DNA of 64,000 nucleotides. Source: Cyanoderma ruficeps. Its lineage: Eukaryota; Chordata; Aves; Passeriformes; Timaliidae. Location: NCBI GenBank assembly GCA_008694505.1, contig VZDJ01007749.1, forward strand, positions 6,845,457 to 6,909,456, in the 5' to 3' direction. The first letter of the stretch is position 1, and every line of letters starts with the position of its first letter. Position numbers and translations under genes: made by a program. Positions 12,912 to 25,789 of this stretch are shown here, one piece after another. The notes below the pieces were generated by a model. It ran no database searches and was not told the DNA's origin. It saw only the letters and a program-made list of their open reading frames with translations.

Positions 12912-15900
12912 TACTCTGTCTGTGTTAGAGCAGAAAATAATTTCACACAGTCAGAGCTTCTCCTGGCAGCCAGTTCAGGGAACAGCCTTGCTTAGTAACT
13001 GACCTAAACTACACACTTACTCTCACAAGTGTATGCAAGGGTTGTAGACAGTATAACACAAGACACAGATTTTGAATAGACCTGTAAATACAAATAAGGC
13101 CTCAAGACTGTCAGAAATCATATGAGAAACTGATCAAACGAGAGAGGCCATTCTTTGTAGCCTTGTGTAATGCTGCCCTAAAGACAGGCCCATGTGTACG
13201 TGTGTATTCCAAGGGGGAGGTGAAGCATTAGAGCCATTGTCAATTGTATTGCTTGGTAAGCTGTTCATGATGAGAAGAAGGATCTGCAGGTAATAGGGAT
13301 CAGTATCTCTGTCAGAAGGCTAGGATTTGGGCTTCAGGCCGGGGAGGGTGGTTGAAATTAAGTATTTAGTTTAAAATGTAACCTGGATCAGAAAGGTGCA
13401 TCTGTGGTTCAGTTATTAACCTGTGTATGAGTACACTGTTCTAAGCCACATATCCACAGTCTGTGTATGGATAAACTACCTTCTGGCTTGTTGTCCAGTT
13501 TTTCTACAGAATCAAAGAGTTCATTCTGGCACCCTCAGCCAAATTTTCTCCCTCCTAACCACATCAAGAGCATTCCTAGCATTTTCCCTAGGAGGCTACA
13601 ATCATTTTAATCATAACTTGAGTAAAAGAATATTGGCATTTGTCAACACATTTATAAACTCTTCACCTGGAATCTCTTTTTTCTCACTAATGAAAAACAC
13701 CTGACTGAAGAAAAGCATTAATTGATGTAAAAGTGCTGGCAATGCAGCATGCAAACAGCAGATTTGATCTTGAGAACCGTGCCCATACCACTGCTTCACT
13801 GCTTTTGCTTTTGTTCATTAAATAGCTAAACACAGTTGTCTACATGAGGTTGCCCCTTCTGCTGGAGAGCTGCAAGGAGACAAGGCTTGAAGGTGGGCTG
13901 CCAACATCCTCCCTCCCTGAATGGGAATAAAGGAGAAAGGGCAGTGAATGAAAATGGAAATGAAAGGGAAAAGAGAAGATGAAGATGTGAGGAAGTTGCC
14001 CCAATCCAAAGTGGAGAGTAATGGTATTTGTTTGGAGAGTGCCACTCTATAACTGCAAAGAACAGCAAGCTTCTACAACATTTGTTCTGTTCCAGGAAAT
14101 ACAAACATGTTGAATCAGACACTAATAATGGTTATTTCAGTATATATAATTCTATTACCCAATTCTATTATCCTAAGAGCGGCAGCTGAAAGTTGTCACA
14201 GTGGTTTTTGGAAACAGAATCACCTTTGGAGAGACATTTGTACATTTCCCATGCTAAATGTCATAGATATATTACCCTACTTCATGTAAATGCATAGCTC
14301 ACATCTCAGAGAAATCTGAATTAAGCCCTTTTTCTAATTGTTAATTGCTAATACATCAGCTGTGACACCTTCGTTTCTGAAGAAACAATGGGAATCTTTG
14401 TGGGCTCTTTATTGCAGTAAAGTTCTGAGGAGATGCTAATGGTGCAGCTCAGAGATGTTTTCTTAACTCAGAGTAACAGCTGCTGCAGAAAGGTTTCATT
14501 AACTTTCTTCAACCACACAAACATTTCAGGTTGAGAGTGCTAAAGTCAGTAACAAGATTTACCCCTATCACCTACACTAACAGCTGGAAACCCTCAGATA
14601 CAGTCACTTTCTAATGCATTGGTGAGATAGAATAAGGCAGGAGGGAGCTCAGAAGGCATTATCTGCTGTTATTTAAACTAAAATGACAGGAAAAAAATCC
14701 AGGCAGCAGATGTAATTTGGGACAATAGCTGTTTCCTGAGCTGTGTGGAGCCCCTGCCGTGCTTACCTGACCTCTCTTCCTGAACTGGTAAGTGCTTGAG
14801 AAGGGCTGCAGAAGGGAGGTCGTATTTCAGAAGGATTTGTGGTAGCAAGCAGAAGTTCATCTGCCCACCTAAACCCACCCCAAAGGGAACTGCACTTCGG
14901 GGGTAAAAGGAAGCTGTGGAAAGTGTCAGGTTACCCAGTACTCATGGCTGCAGAGGAAAATGTGAAAGAGGCTCTGAATACAGCACTGGATCTGTTAGGG
15001 AGGTTTGCAATGCCAGCCCACCATGAGCTTTGCAGTGCAGAACATGCCTAGCCCAGTCATTTTCTCTCACCTTCCTTCCTGCATGGCTTCTTTCCCAAGA
15101 AATACCAACCGCAACATCAATCAGTCCACCTGTAGCTGGCAACACATAACCCAAACACCTGCATGCCAGGCACAGCTGGATGTTTACTACAACTGACCCA
15201 GCTCAGTGCAGGCTGCCTCGGGATTGTTTGATCAAGGTGGTTTGGGAAAAGGGAGTGTTGTAGAATAATTTGCAGCAAAATTAAGAAGCTCTGTTTTCCC
15301 TGGCTGCCTTCGTTTCCCTTCTCTCTTTAAAATTCTTCTTACTTTTTAACAATGCTTGCTTTGGGCATGTGTTTGTGTTGAACCTGAGGAATTTTGTTTT
15401 GGTAAAAGAAGGGCATGTGGGCCTGCCAGCCAGATTTTCCTCTGCTAGCATAAAATCAGATGCAGAGTACAGTCTCTCCTGGACAAAGAAGAGTCTTTCG
15501 AAGTATAGTGTGATTAAGAATTACAGGAAAATGTTCCCCTACAGCTAAGAAAGTTATACAAAGTAACATCAAAAGGAACTGGAGAAAAACAATACAACGA
15601 TGGTGTGCAAAGGAGATAGAATCTTCCATGCAGCCTCAGAGATGAGAGTGTACATGAAAAAGTAGCTGAATGCAGGAAAAGGCAGAAAATCAGTGAAATG
15701 GAATGGGGTTTTCAATGTAGTAAAGATATGGATGAAAAGAGTGGCAGGCCGTAATTGTGAGGCTTCTGAAAAAATGAAAATGGGAGTCACAGAAAGAGAG
15801 ATTAGTACATGGAGATGTGTAAAGTGAAAACTATAATGGCATGGCATGTAAAAGTTATAGTGATAAATGCTTGGACTAAACAACTTTCTGCAACCCCTTT

Positions 15901-18900
15901 AGACCCAAATGGTTCTGTGAAAGCAAGCAACTCTAGTAGCAATTAATACATTTAAGGATTATTATCATCATGTTTGTATTTTTGTAACACTGGCAAGCTT
16001 CATGGCATTGAACACCATCACTCTTGATGCAGCATAGGGAGATAAGGTTATGTCCTGTGCAGAATATCCACCCATGTAATTCCTCTTACCTCTTGCTTTA
16101 TCCTTCCCCTTTGTCTCACTAAATCTGAAGGACTTTAATATCTTTTCCTGTTCATGATACTGTCCTCAAGTAAACCGAAAATGTCAAAAACAGAAGCAGA
16201 TATTTTCCTAAAACAGTAAGCCATGCAATCAACTTTCTCTTGACTGAGAAATGCAGCACAGTTTTTCTGAAGTATAAGGGACAAAAGTGTCCCTGTCAGG
16301 GAAAAAAGGCCAAAGCTTAGCAAAGTTTACTTTACCCAAGTAAAGTAGCCAGACATTTACATGTGCAGATATCTGGCAATTTCATTTAACTAATTAAACA
16401 AGAAATCTTGTTTCTGAAAGTCTGTCTCCTTGCAGTTCCTGAGTATTGGCTTATCTGAAAATATAGTCCCTTGAAAAAAAAATTAATCAGTGATCAGATC
16501 TGGACAGTGCAAAGAAGCCAAAATCCCCCCAACAAAAGAACGTTTTGGGGGTTCTGTTTTTTCTGCAGTAGAAAAAGTGCAGCAAAGTTTTAATTTCCCC
16601 AGTCTAATCTAGTGTGCTGCTCTTGGACAAGATGAAATGATTGGCATTTATTTTGTAATATCAGAATTGCACACATATTTCTGGCATGTGAAAGTGTGGC
16701 ATGTGAATCTTTTGCCTGTGGAAAACCCAGGCTTTTGATCCTGTTTTTCCATCTCCTCTTTATAGTTTCCTTACATTGTAGTGGGGTGATTGCTGAAACT
16801 GTAAAGAGTCACAGCTCCATTCAGGGCCTTGAACATAAACTGCTGCTGGCTGCTTTCTGTGCATGGATGCTCTTCCTCACTGCCAAGCATTAGCAATTAG
16901 CTGGACCTCAGCTACAGATTCAGGAGTGACAAAACCCCTCTCCCCAAGTAATTCAGCTCATTGTGGAACTGCACTGTAGTATTATGTCTGCTTTTCTAGT
17001 CTGTTCTGAGCGGTATCTGTAACTACTCTTTCCTAGAAACAAAAGTCACTGAACTCTTATGGGGAAATGCTCAGACTTCTTGAAATGCATTTGGGAGCTT
17101 TGACATGCTTAAGACTTCAGCATTCCCAAAAATTAATGGCTGTTTCTGTGGTTTTCAGCGTATTTCCAAAGGAACAGGAATTGAATCATCTAGAAAGTGA
17201 CCAGCCAAAGAATCTAGAGTATAGTGGAAAGGTCCCTAAAATATCTACTGTTGAGAATAGTTTAGCTTTTTTGGCAATACTTAAATAAGGTGGTTCTCAT
17301 TATAGTTTCCCTCTACTCTGATACTAGGTGGCTGCTTTTCACAGGGACTCTTTGCAACTCACCTCATTCTGAATCTCAAGATACTTAGTGATTTTTTTAG
17401 ATACCCCACTGAATATATGATAATCTTGAATTTCATGCAGCTTGTGTAAAAGATAGTTTCTAAATTCCATGTGTGTCAAACAAAAACTTCAGAATGTGAC
17501 GCAGGTATCCCTGAGAGGCTCAGAAACCTAGGGGCAAAGGAAAAGAATCATAGGGTTTTGTCTGTAGACACATAATTTCCAAGATAAACGCATAAAGTTC
17601 CCCTCTTTGTCTTTCCTCTTGCTCGCTTTCTGCAGAACACTTCAGGTTCAGTTGAAGTGTTATTTATTCACCTTTCCAGCACAAATCATTCACAAGTGGC
17701 CTGCAGGTTCCCGTTAGAGAAATGAGAACTCCCAAACATGTTATTGCTCTTGCTTATCACCTGACAAGGACAACCAAAAACTGTTCTGTGGTCATTTTGA
17801 CGTTATGCAATGGGGGCTGAATGTGTCTTTGTTCCAGTCACTAAAAGCACTAACATACTATTTTCTGAGAGCTGAACAAAATACTGCCCTTGGAAACACA
17901 TGTCTGTCTCAATCTTGAAGCCTTTCTCCTTTCATCCAGCTCTGGAGGAATATTTTTAGGTATTGAATTTAGCCCTTCAGAATGTCTTGTGGTTTGTTCC
18001 AGGATGGAGCTCAATAAATTACTCTCTTCACAAACAACCGAAGTGCAGTTCGGTGGTTCGGGTCTCCTGCAGGGTTCAGAAGTTCAGAGCACAAAAGCCC
18101 ACCTCAGTGTCCATCTCTCCAGGCAAAACCAGCACTGGTTTGCAGGGATGGGGTCTACACCATGACCGCTTGTAAGTGTCCATGCCAGTACTGCTGTCTG
18201 CATCAGCTTTAGAGCAGGGAAGCTGATCCTTTCATCCCTCCTGTCTGTGACACCTCTGTGAGGATTTGGTCAGGAACCACTTCCAAGAGAAGCACGTGTG
18301 CTTACACATGCACACCCACCTGCCCCCTCTATGCACACACACCGGAGGCATCCAAGTTTGTGAATGTTTTACTCCACTGCCTTAATTAAATCAATATTTT
18401 TTATTACGTGGGTCTGTGTTCTTTCTTTCAACACCTCTGTTTTTAGGTTATAATTCCTTTATATCTTCATTGTTTTTAGTAATTGGACAAAGTGTTTCCC
18501 AGCTTAACTTTTTAGCGAATGGCAGGAATCCCAGCAGCCATGTCATGGGGCCAGGGTTTCAGTATTTCCAGAGACACACATTTGTCTAGGATATTTATGT
18601 CATATTTAGCTTGGTTACTAAAAGCGGAATTCTAAGACTGGAAAAAAAAGTACTCTTTTCTTTTTCACAGTGTCGATTTACTTCTTATAAATGTGAGATT
18701 AAGTACCTCAGGAGTGACAGGTTTGACTGCACAGCAAAGACCTAGGCCAAGGCTCTGGCAGCTGAACCTCAGCTACAGCCAGTGGGTCTGGGTGGGGGGT
18801 TTCACACAGGGTGGTAGCAGTGCAGTGTGAAATCCCCCTCCTCAAAATCCCTGGTGTAGGAATGAGGTCTCACCAAAACATGAAACAGCTGGAAGAAGCC

Positions 18901-19094
18901 CCCCAGACCTTTTCTCACACATGCCCAGGCTGAGCTGAGGCCTACAATCAGAATCTATCCTTCAGCCACTTCTACAGTGTCTGGATAGATAAAAGAAGTT
19001 TACATGGGTCCGCCTTTATTTTTCACCCAAGGAACAAACAAATCAAACTCATGTTATACTATCCAGCTGTTTCCTGATAGATTTGTAGGGCACA
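12912..19094. other. Non-coding DNA, no gene recognised
   Basis: About 6 kb with no identifiable gene or interspersed repeat. Mildly CA-rich text near 18.30-18.35 kb and purine-rich text near 15.55-15.85 kb are low-complexity at most. Open frames of 90-104 codons here (for example 15569-15883 on the minus strand) look like chance frames in skewed-composition DNA. Confidence 0.5.
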
Positions 19095-19962
19095 ATGGGG
19101 AGATGTCTCAGCTGACTGGAAGCTGGCTAACATGGTCCCAATTTTCAAGAAGGGTCTGCCAGTCTCACTTCTGTGCCCAGTAAAATCATGGAAAAGATTA
19201 TTCTGGGAAGTATTGAAAGAGAGCTGGAGGACAATTAGTCACAGTCATCGGTCACAGCCAGCACAGCTTCTTGAGGGAGAAGTTCTGCTTCTGGAAACTG
19301 AACTCCTTCTGTGACAGGGTAACCCACTTGGTTGATCTAGGAAGGCAAATTGATGTAATCCTTTTGGATTTCAGTAAAGCTTTTGATGCTCTCTCACACA
19401 GGTTCCTTCTGAACAAAATATCCATCCCACAGCTGGATAAACACATCATGCCATGGGTGAGCAACTGTCTCATGGTTCAGGCATAAAGAGTTACAGTGAC
19501 TGGAGTGACACCAGACTGGTGATCTGTCACTGGTGGGTTTCCACATTCTTAGCTCAATTCTCTTCAATATCTTCATTAACCACTTTGATGTAGGACTGGA
19601 AAGGATAGTGAGCAAGTTTGCCAACAACACTGTATTGGGAGGAGACGTTGGCTCCCTTGGAGGCAAAGAGGTCCTGCAGAGAGATGTTGATAAATTAGAG
19701 AGATGGGCAATCACCAGCTGTATGAAATTTAACAGGGGTAAGTGCTAGATTCTGCACCTGGGATGGGGCAAGCCTGATTGTGTGTATAAACTGGGGAAAA
19801 AGAGGCTGCAGAGCAGCGCTGTGGGAGGGGAGCTGGGGGTCCTGGTTGATGGCAAGCTGGATATGAGTCAGCAGTGCCTGGGGTATAGCAGGAACAGCAT
19901 CCCTAAGAAGTGAGGGATGGGATTGTCCCTCTCTGCTCTGCACTGGGTAGGCTCACCTTGAA
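19095..19962 (+). pseudogene. CR1 LINE ORF2 reverse-transcriptase fragment, degenerate
   Basis: This plus-strand CR1 fragment covers the middle of the ORF2 reverse transcriptase. It begins with 'ctgactggaagctggc..aacatggtcccaattttcaagaagg'. Motif A reads LDFSKAFD, with DFSKAFD at 19367-19387. Then come the 'LFNIF' and 'KFA' blocks. The FADD-equivalent motif C reads FANNT at 19617-19631, so both catalytic aspartates are now asparagine. Motifs A and C lie in different frames, with a stop at 19484-19486 between them. A small deletion near 19,150 removes the segment between 'aagaaggg' and 'tctgccagtctcac'. After motif C the text follows the element through 'ctctgctctgcactggg' and then leaves it. 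There is no 3' end, so this is a relic with no activity. Confidence 0.88.
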
Positions 19963-21848
19963 AATAATTGTGTATTTTCAGATAACAGGTATGGAGGGTA
20001 ACATGTGAATTCTGCAAAGTTCTGATAGCTTTTGCTGCTCACTAAAGCTACAGGACTTCCTATCTGCTTCTTAGGATCAGGCCCAGAAAGTTTCCAATGC
20101 AGCCATCTTAGCAGCCCCTCTAGGGATAGATGCAATATGGTATGCACCCAAATCCTTGCTGCCCCTTTGTTGTTTTTTGTCAAAATTAACCCTTTGTACA
20201 AAACTAGGTGTGTTTTGTTGATGTTTCTTTTAAAATTCTATAATACCTGTAAAATTGGATGATTTTCAATGGAACTGTGACTGCTATTTTACCTACATAC
20301 AATTTTATATTATTGACTTCTATACCTGCTAAAATCACTACCATGACAATTAAAAATGCTTCTGCCTTGCCAAGAGGGAACTCTGGGTGCCTTGACACTG
20401 AACATGTGAAACACACTCTGAATGAAATGAGATTTTGTATGTGGAGTTCTTGCAGGATCGGCCTTTAGGTGTATATCCAACTTTGCATATAGAGTATTTT
20501 CTATGGTAAATATACCTGTGAAGTTCCTCATAGCCTTTTTATCAAGAATAAACATTGCTGAAAGGTACATATTCCTGATATCAAAATAATGATTACTTGC
20601 AAGAAGATGAAGGTTTCACTCACAAAATGAGATCACAAAGGAGAAAATGATGTTCAAATTAAGACCAAGGCTTAATCTGGAGAATTGATGGACTTGAGAG
20701 GGTTTTGATGCTTCAAGGCTGGGTGTGTAGCTATGTAGCACACTGGCTTTGTGTTTCAATAAGTCAGTGTTGAGGAACTGGGATAAGCTCTGGTCAGAGA
20801 CCCAGGCTGCAAAATTTAGGACCAAGGATCATGCACTATTTGTTCTTTGGAGGAAAAGTGTACAGAGCCACAGAGAGTGAAGTCTCTGCTGAATCTAGTT
20901 TTGAAAAATAAGACTTGGCAGCATCTGGGTGACTAAATCCTCCTGACACTTAGATATGTCCCTATCTGACTTTTTGGATCTCCATTTTCCCTGGAAGCTT
21001 GAGATGGTTCTTTGCTTGAGTTCACCACTTTTACAGACTCAAGAGGATGGTGCAGCTTTGTACCATGTTTATGTTTGCCTCTGAAATCCTCAGAATAGAC
21101 ACTTCAGCTCTCTGGGAAGACTATGTTGCTCACAAAATGCTGTTGGAAGCTACCACTTTTAATGCAACAACTGGGAAACTCTCCTCTCATGCTTTCATGT
21201 TCGCTTTCTTCTTCCATTTTTTCCCATGATGTAGTAGGGGTAACATTCATGCAAAAAGTTCAGTTTTAGTTCTACTCTCCACCAGCACACTGCTTATAAA
21301 GGTATATTACTGAACAGGCCAAGATGGACACAAATCCTTCATCTTGTCCTGAAGATGTGTAAATATGACAAAATTTCACTAGACCAGTGTGGCAGCATGG
21401 TTCTGTGACCTAAGGTGATCTGAAAGGAGGGCGGAGCCACGGCTTTTTGTCAAACAAGTGCTTTACATCAAACAAGTATTAGATGAAAGGCTGAAATCAT
21501 CCAGGGGGACTGATGACTCATTCTAGGTAGCTGTTAAGTCAATGTGTTAACATTGAACAGATCACTCCCTGAAGCACTTTAGTTTCTGATGCTTTTTTGC
21601 TTAGCTTGCTCTGTGTTGTTGAAAGCTGCTATGTACGGCCTATCACTTGGGAATTTTGTTATGGATGCCATAAACCCTTGCATCTTCTAGGTTTAATATA
21701 CTCACCTATTTTATGAGATATGTTCCTTGATCCCTTCTGCCTGGCTTTGACAAAATCTGTATTATTGTCATATCTTTACGTCAGGACATTATTTGTAGTA
21801 GTAATATTCTGAACATGTAAAGTCTTAGCTGTTGAAAACTTGCAAAAC
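19963..21848. other. Non-coding DNA between repeats
   Basis: No gene or recognisable repeat. Between 21.41 and 21.50 kb the phrase 'caaacaagt' recurs (…gtcaaacaagtgctttacatcaaacaagtatt…), a minor local duplication. Frames in this span have no recognisable domains. Confidence 0.5.
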
Positions 21849-22075
21849 AGCACTGTGGCATGGAGGTAAAGGGGAAAACAAGGAGCTTAGGCAAGAGGCC
21901 TTTACCTTAGTCCTGCTTCTGACTTTCCTCCTGCCTTGCCTAATGTCATTGAGGAAGTCTATTTCCTTCTGGACTTTTCCTTATTCACTCATTAAAGATG
22001 ACAAGTCTTGCTCTCCAGGAGTGTTGTGAGTTTTAATTGGCATTCACTGGAAGCTCTCCAGTTCAAAAATGTTGA
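21849..22075 (+). mobile_element. Ancient MIR/CORE-SINE-like tRNA-derived SINE
   Basis: A second SINE of the same broad class as the one near 10 kb. The head 'agcactgtggcatggagg..' stands where the family has 'agcattgtggtctagtgg'. It is followed by 'aggagcttaggcaagaggcct' and 'gtcctgcttctgact'. The core reads 'gcctaatgtcattgaggaagtctatttccttctggactttt', in place of 'gtgtgaccttgggcaagtcatttcccctctctg'. The distal block 'gagtgttgtgagttttaattggcattcactggaagctct' matches the family's 'gttgtgaggattaatt..' and '..gctctttgaga' region. Divergence is high and transcription signals are gone. The family name needs a profile search. Confidence 0.55.
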
Positions 22076-22747
22076 AAGGAGGCATGAGCTGTGTGCCATG
22101 GAGATTAAGGGAAAGCTGTGCTATTTCTTTTACATCTCTCTCCCCTTCATGTTCCTGCTCACCTTTGACTCTGATTGAAGCTCCTTTGGAAGCCAAAGGT
22201 ACTTGTTAAGGCAGAAGAGAGCTAACATTATAGATAAAGCAAGTGGTATCTGTTGGATTTCTGAGCTGAACTGGCTCATTGAGCAATTAAAGTAAGACAG
22301 CAAAGCTACAACTGTGACTCCAGAGCTAGGCGTAAGAATGGGGAGAGGAAGGAATTGGGAAAGAAAAGGGCAGGAGACAAGGTGGAGCTGGGCCTAGCCT
22401 ACGTTATCTAACCTCATCCTGGCTATAAAATATTAGACCCAGTCCAAATATACAAAAAGATAACTCCAGACTTGACTCCTGCGGGTTTCTTCCATCTTTG
22501 CAGTGTGTTGCTATTTAACCATGGTCAGAAAGAAACACTACGTCAGACAAATTGAGTGTCATACTGGAAAGTATGAACAGATGTATTGACTACCAGACAA
22601 GTGAAATATCTTTTCTCACTACTGGTAGCCCTATGCTACACTTCAGGACAGACTAACCAGATAAAGTGGAAAGAAAGGCAAGTGGAATACTAGAGGTCTA
22701 TGAACTATAGATTAAGAGGAAACTTTGAAAGAATGGTGTTGGATGGC

Positions 22748-23030
22748 CTCTTTTCAGCACATCTGCTTCCCAGATATCCCCAGCCTGTAACGTTTCAAGG
22801 GGCTTCTCCTTCAGTGCTGTGGGATGCTGCATATGACCCTATTGAATTTAATGAAGTTCCTGGTGGCCCATTTCTCCAGCCTATTTCTGTCCTTTAAAAT
22901 GGTAGCCTCGCTCTGAAGCCTGTCAACTGTTCCCCCCAATTTCAGGTTATCTGCAGGCTTGACAAAGGTGCACTCCATCACTCACTCCAGGTCTTTGGCT
23001 AAGATGTTAAACAGAATACACCTTCCAAAC
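22748..23030 (-). pseudogene. CR1 LINE ORF2 reverse-transcriptase fragment, degenerate
   Basis: On the minus strand this reads as the motif C part of CR1 reverse transcriptase. The 'tattctgtttaacatctt' block (LFNIL-like) is followed by 'gacctggagtgagtgatggagtgcacc'. The motif C equivalent FADD has become PADN (codons at 22946-22957). Then come 'aaattgggggg' and the conserved 'aggctggagaaatgggcc' and 'aacttcattaaattcaa' (W-A..N-MKFN-like) blocks. The family continues in both directions, but this copy is cut at both ends. The third catalytic position (D to N) and the preceding phenylalanine are both changed. It covers roughly the same ORF2 region as the fragments near 19.6 and 26.0 kb but is a separate insertion. 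Confidence 0.8.
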
Positions 23031-23968
23031 AATATATTTCTTCCAGTTTCCTATAATTAGGACCACCTTGTAGTCAGTGCATTTATTTCCAGCAAGAATA
23101 GGTGCCAGTTAAAAACTGTCTATTGTACTCCAGACAGGTGGCAGCTGTGGAAAATTTAGAATCTTTTACTACTTAACCAGCTATATTAAAATCTATGGAA
23201 AAATGGCTGACCAAAGTAATCAACCTCTGTGGTGGCCTGGTAAACAGAACACATACACTCTGAATTGCATCTACACTATAAATTATACTTTCTTATCATA
23301 TTACTTACTTACCATTGCCAATTAGGAGGTAGTTTTCTTATATTACATCGCTAAAGAGTGCACTGCTTGGTCAATTATCCCTGGGTGAACTGAAATACAA
23401 TAGCTGATAGCCCACATTTTTATGCTGTGACATTTATTTAATTTTGTGTGCATGTGTCTGTAGGCACATTGTGGTGGAAAGCCTCTAATGAGAACAGTTT
23501 GTTGATCCTCTGAATTCTGCATGTACTTGCTTGTTCTTATTAAGCAGGCACTCTGGTCCATGGAAACAATTGAAACCACCTGCATTTCCTTTGAACCAGA
23601 GCCTTGCTTTCAACTGAGCATCCTCGTGTTGTAATACCTCATCATACGCACAGTAGGAAAAAGCACTTACACATTTCACTCCCTCTGTGTGTATCCAGTG
23701 AAAATTTGCCAGGCACGTAATCATGCATGTGTCATTACAAGCTAGCAAAACCCATTTAGGCAGTCTTCATTTATTTATTTTTAAATGAGGTGCTCCCAAT
23801 GCGAGGCAGGGCCTGGGCAAGGAGCAAAGAGCAGTGTGGACGCGAGAGTGACCATGGGGTTCTGTGCTGACTGGTAGGAGAGTTCCCCTTGGCATGGGCC
23901 AGCCCTGGTCAGAAATATATGGAGCTCTGGAATCCAGACAGCCACACAGAGGCAGCACAGGACTCTTG

Positions 23969-24016
23969 CTGATAAAGGTCTAATCCCATCACCTGATAAA
24001 GGTCTAATCCCAGCAC
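23969..24016. repeat. Tandem duplication, 24-bp unit
   Basis: Two adjacent 24-base units, 23969-23992 and 23993-24016, share the core GATAAAGGTCTAATCCCA and differ by only two bases near the 3' end. The period is a multiple of three, but the surrounding frame is not a recognisable gene. Confidence 0.9.
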
Positions 24017-24445
24017 TGTGTCCCACAGCGCCCTGAGAAGTCTGAGTTTCCAGTGACTAATGTGAATCATCAAGGTGTTTCCAGGATCCTCAGACACTCA
24101 CTGGAAAACAAGGACTTGCTTATGAGAGCTCTAAGGTACCAGGAAAGAAAGGCATAGCACTTCGGCTGTGGACCCTGCCAGCTGAGTGGATCCTAAGGGT
24201 TTGGTGTCTTCCTTCTCCCTGCCCTAAAAGAAATGTATTGAAGAGCACATTTTCAATCTTGTTTCAAGGGCACAAAGAAAGCACTTTAATTCTTGTCAGA
24301 ATGTGTAATGTACTGGGACTAGAGACAATAAATATTTGGATCCTGAGGAGTTATGAGCCATACTTAGTGGCAGTAATGAGTTTTACAAGGCAATCTAAGT
24401 AAGTAATGACTAAAACACAAGTGGATCAGAGATTGAATAAAAAAT

Positions 24446-24478
24446 TTGGGCCTGATTCTGATCTCACTGTCAGTTTAC
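24446..24478 (+). repeat. Possible fragment of an ancient amniote repeat
   Basis: The phrase GGGCCTGATTCTGATCTCAC followed by 'tgtcagtttactcta' resembles the opening of an old repeat that I recall from reptile genomes ('ggcctgattctgatctcacttacaccagtgtaaat'). Only about 30 bases match, so this could be chance. Confidence 0.3.
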
Positions 24479-25789
24479 TCTAGCTTGTCATGACAACCTG
24501 AAATGAAAAAACCCCAATGTTTTATGGTGTTATAGGGTGCTCTTGCCCTTATTACTCAAATAATCAATTGTGGAAATGCAAGTCGGTTTAAATACTGTTT
24601 TTATTTTTCTGCATATTCTGGTGAGCTTTTTCAAAATCTATTTTCACCCTTTAACTGTCAGACACCAGCAGGATTCTATATTGTATTGCTTTCCTGTAAC
24701 AAGGGAATGACTTAGTTTCCTGGAAAGATCTGTCTGTAGAGTCGGCCAGATAAGATTTTAAAAAATAATTAGATTCTTAAATACAATTGAAAAACAATTC
24801 TGAACTGTTGTGTACTTGTTTCTATCTCAGCTATTTAAATAATGTATTTACATACAGTTTCTGAAAAAAATTATAATGACAGCAGGTTTGGAGTCTCTGG
24901 TGGGTCTCACCTGCTTGGTGCTGATACAAATTTGTGCGTGTAAGAACACTGTGCTGTACCTGTGCTTTACATGGCATGAAGGACTGGATGTGCTAGAAGT
25001 TTTCACCTGTTCAAGTTGTTGGAGGTTTCTGCTACAGCTGAGTTGCCGTTCCTTTCAGCATGTGTGACTACATGGTCCAGAGACAACATTCCCAGAAGCA
25101 GGAATTTTGGTTTGGTCCAGTTCACTGGCATAGTTGAGGGTAAAAAGAAGTAATGAATTTTGTGTACTTTTAATTTGGATAATATGGATTTTTTCAGTTT
25201 TTCATTACTCAGCCTCACTGCAGAGACAATTTATCCACTTCTTTATTTATGGCTAGATTGACCTCTACTTAATCTTTACCTATGATCCCTAAAGTCTCTA
25301 ATCTTTTTTGTTCTCAGTGCTTAGCTCCATTATCATGAGGTCTTTGAAATCCTGCCTCTGAATTCATCTGGGCTGCACTTGCAGCTCTGGGTGATGATGG
25401 TGGTAGTGGTGTCATTGATTAGCTGCAGGTTTCTCTATCTGAACTCAGCTAATAAGAATTTCTCAATTTCAGCAGATGTCTCTGCTCCATTGCCAAATGG
25501 GGAGTTTTTGGACTAGCGATGTGAAAGTCTAGAAACTTGCCACTTAGTTCACCACCTGGGGAGCTTCTCTGATGGTGTTGGAGCAGTTCAACAGAATGCA
25601 ATTTTATGGAACGTTGTGTTTTCTCTTTTTGTTCTATCAGTCTAAAAAAATGTTTTGAAAGCCCAAATTAAAAAAATGGATAAACATACAAACACAGGCA
25701 TTAAAAATGTCTCTTTATGTATGCTTATCTGTATAGCTGCATCCCCACTAATATACAAGCACTCCCATTACTAGAGAGTGTCTAGATGA
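24479..25789. other. Non-coding DNA, no gene recognised
   Basis: Nothing recognisable. AT-rich sequence with T-runs, no CpG clusters and no coherent open frame. Confidence 0.5.

Noticed and set aside
21421..21720. Possible LTR or other element around a GGGCGGAGCC word
   Set aside because: No TG/CA tips, duplication or paired TATA and AATAAA could be placed, and the GC word is isolated.
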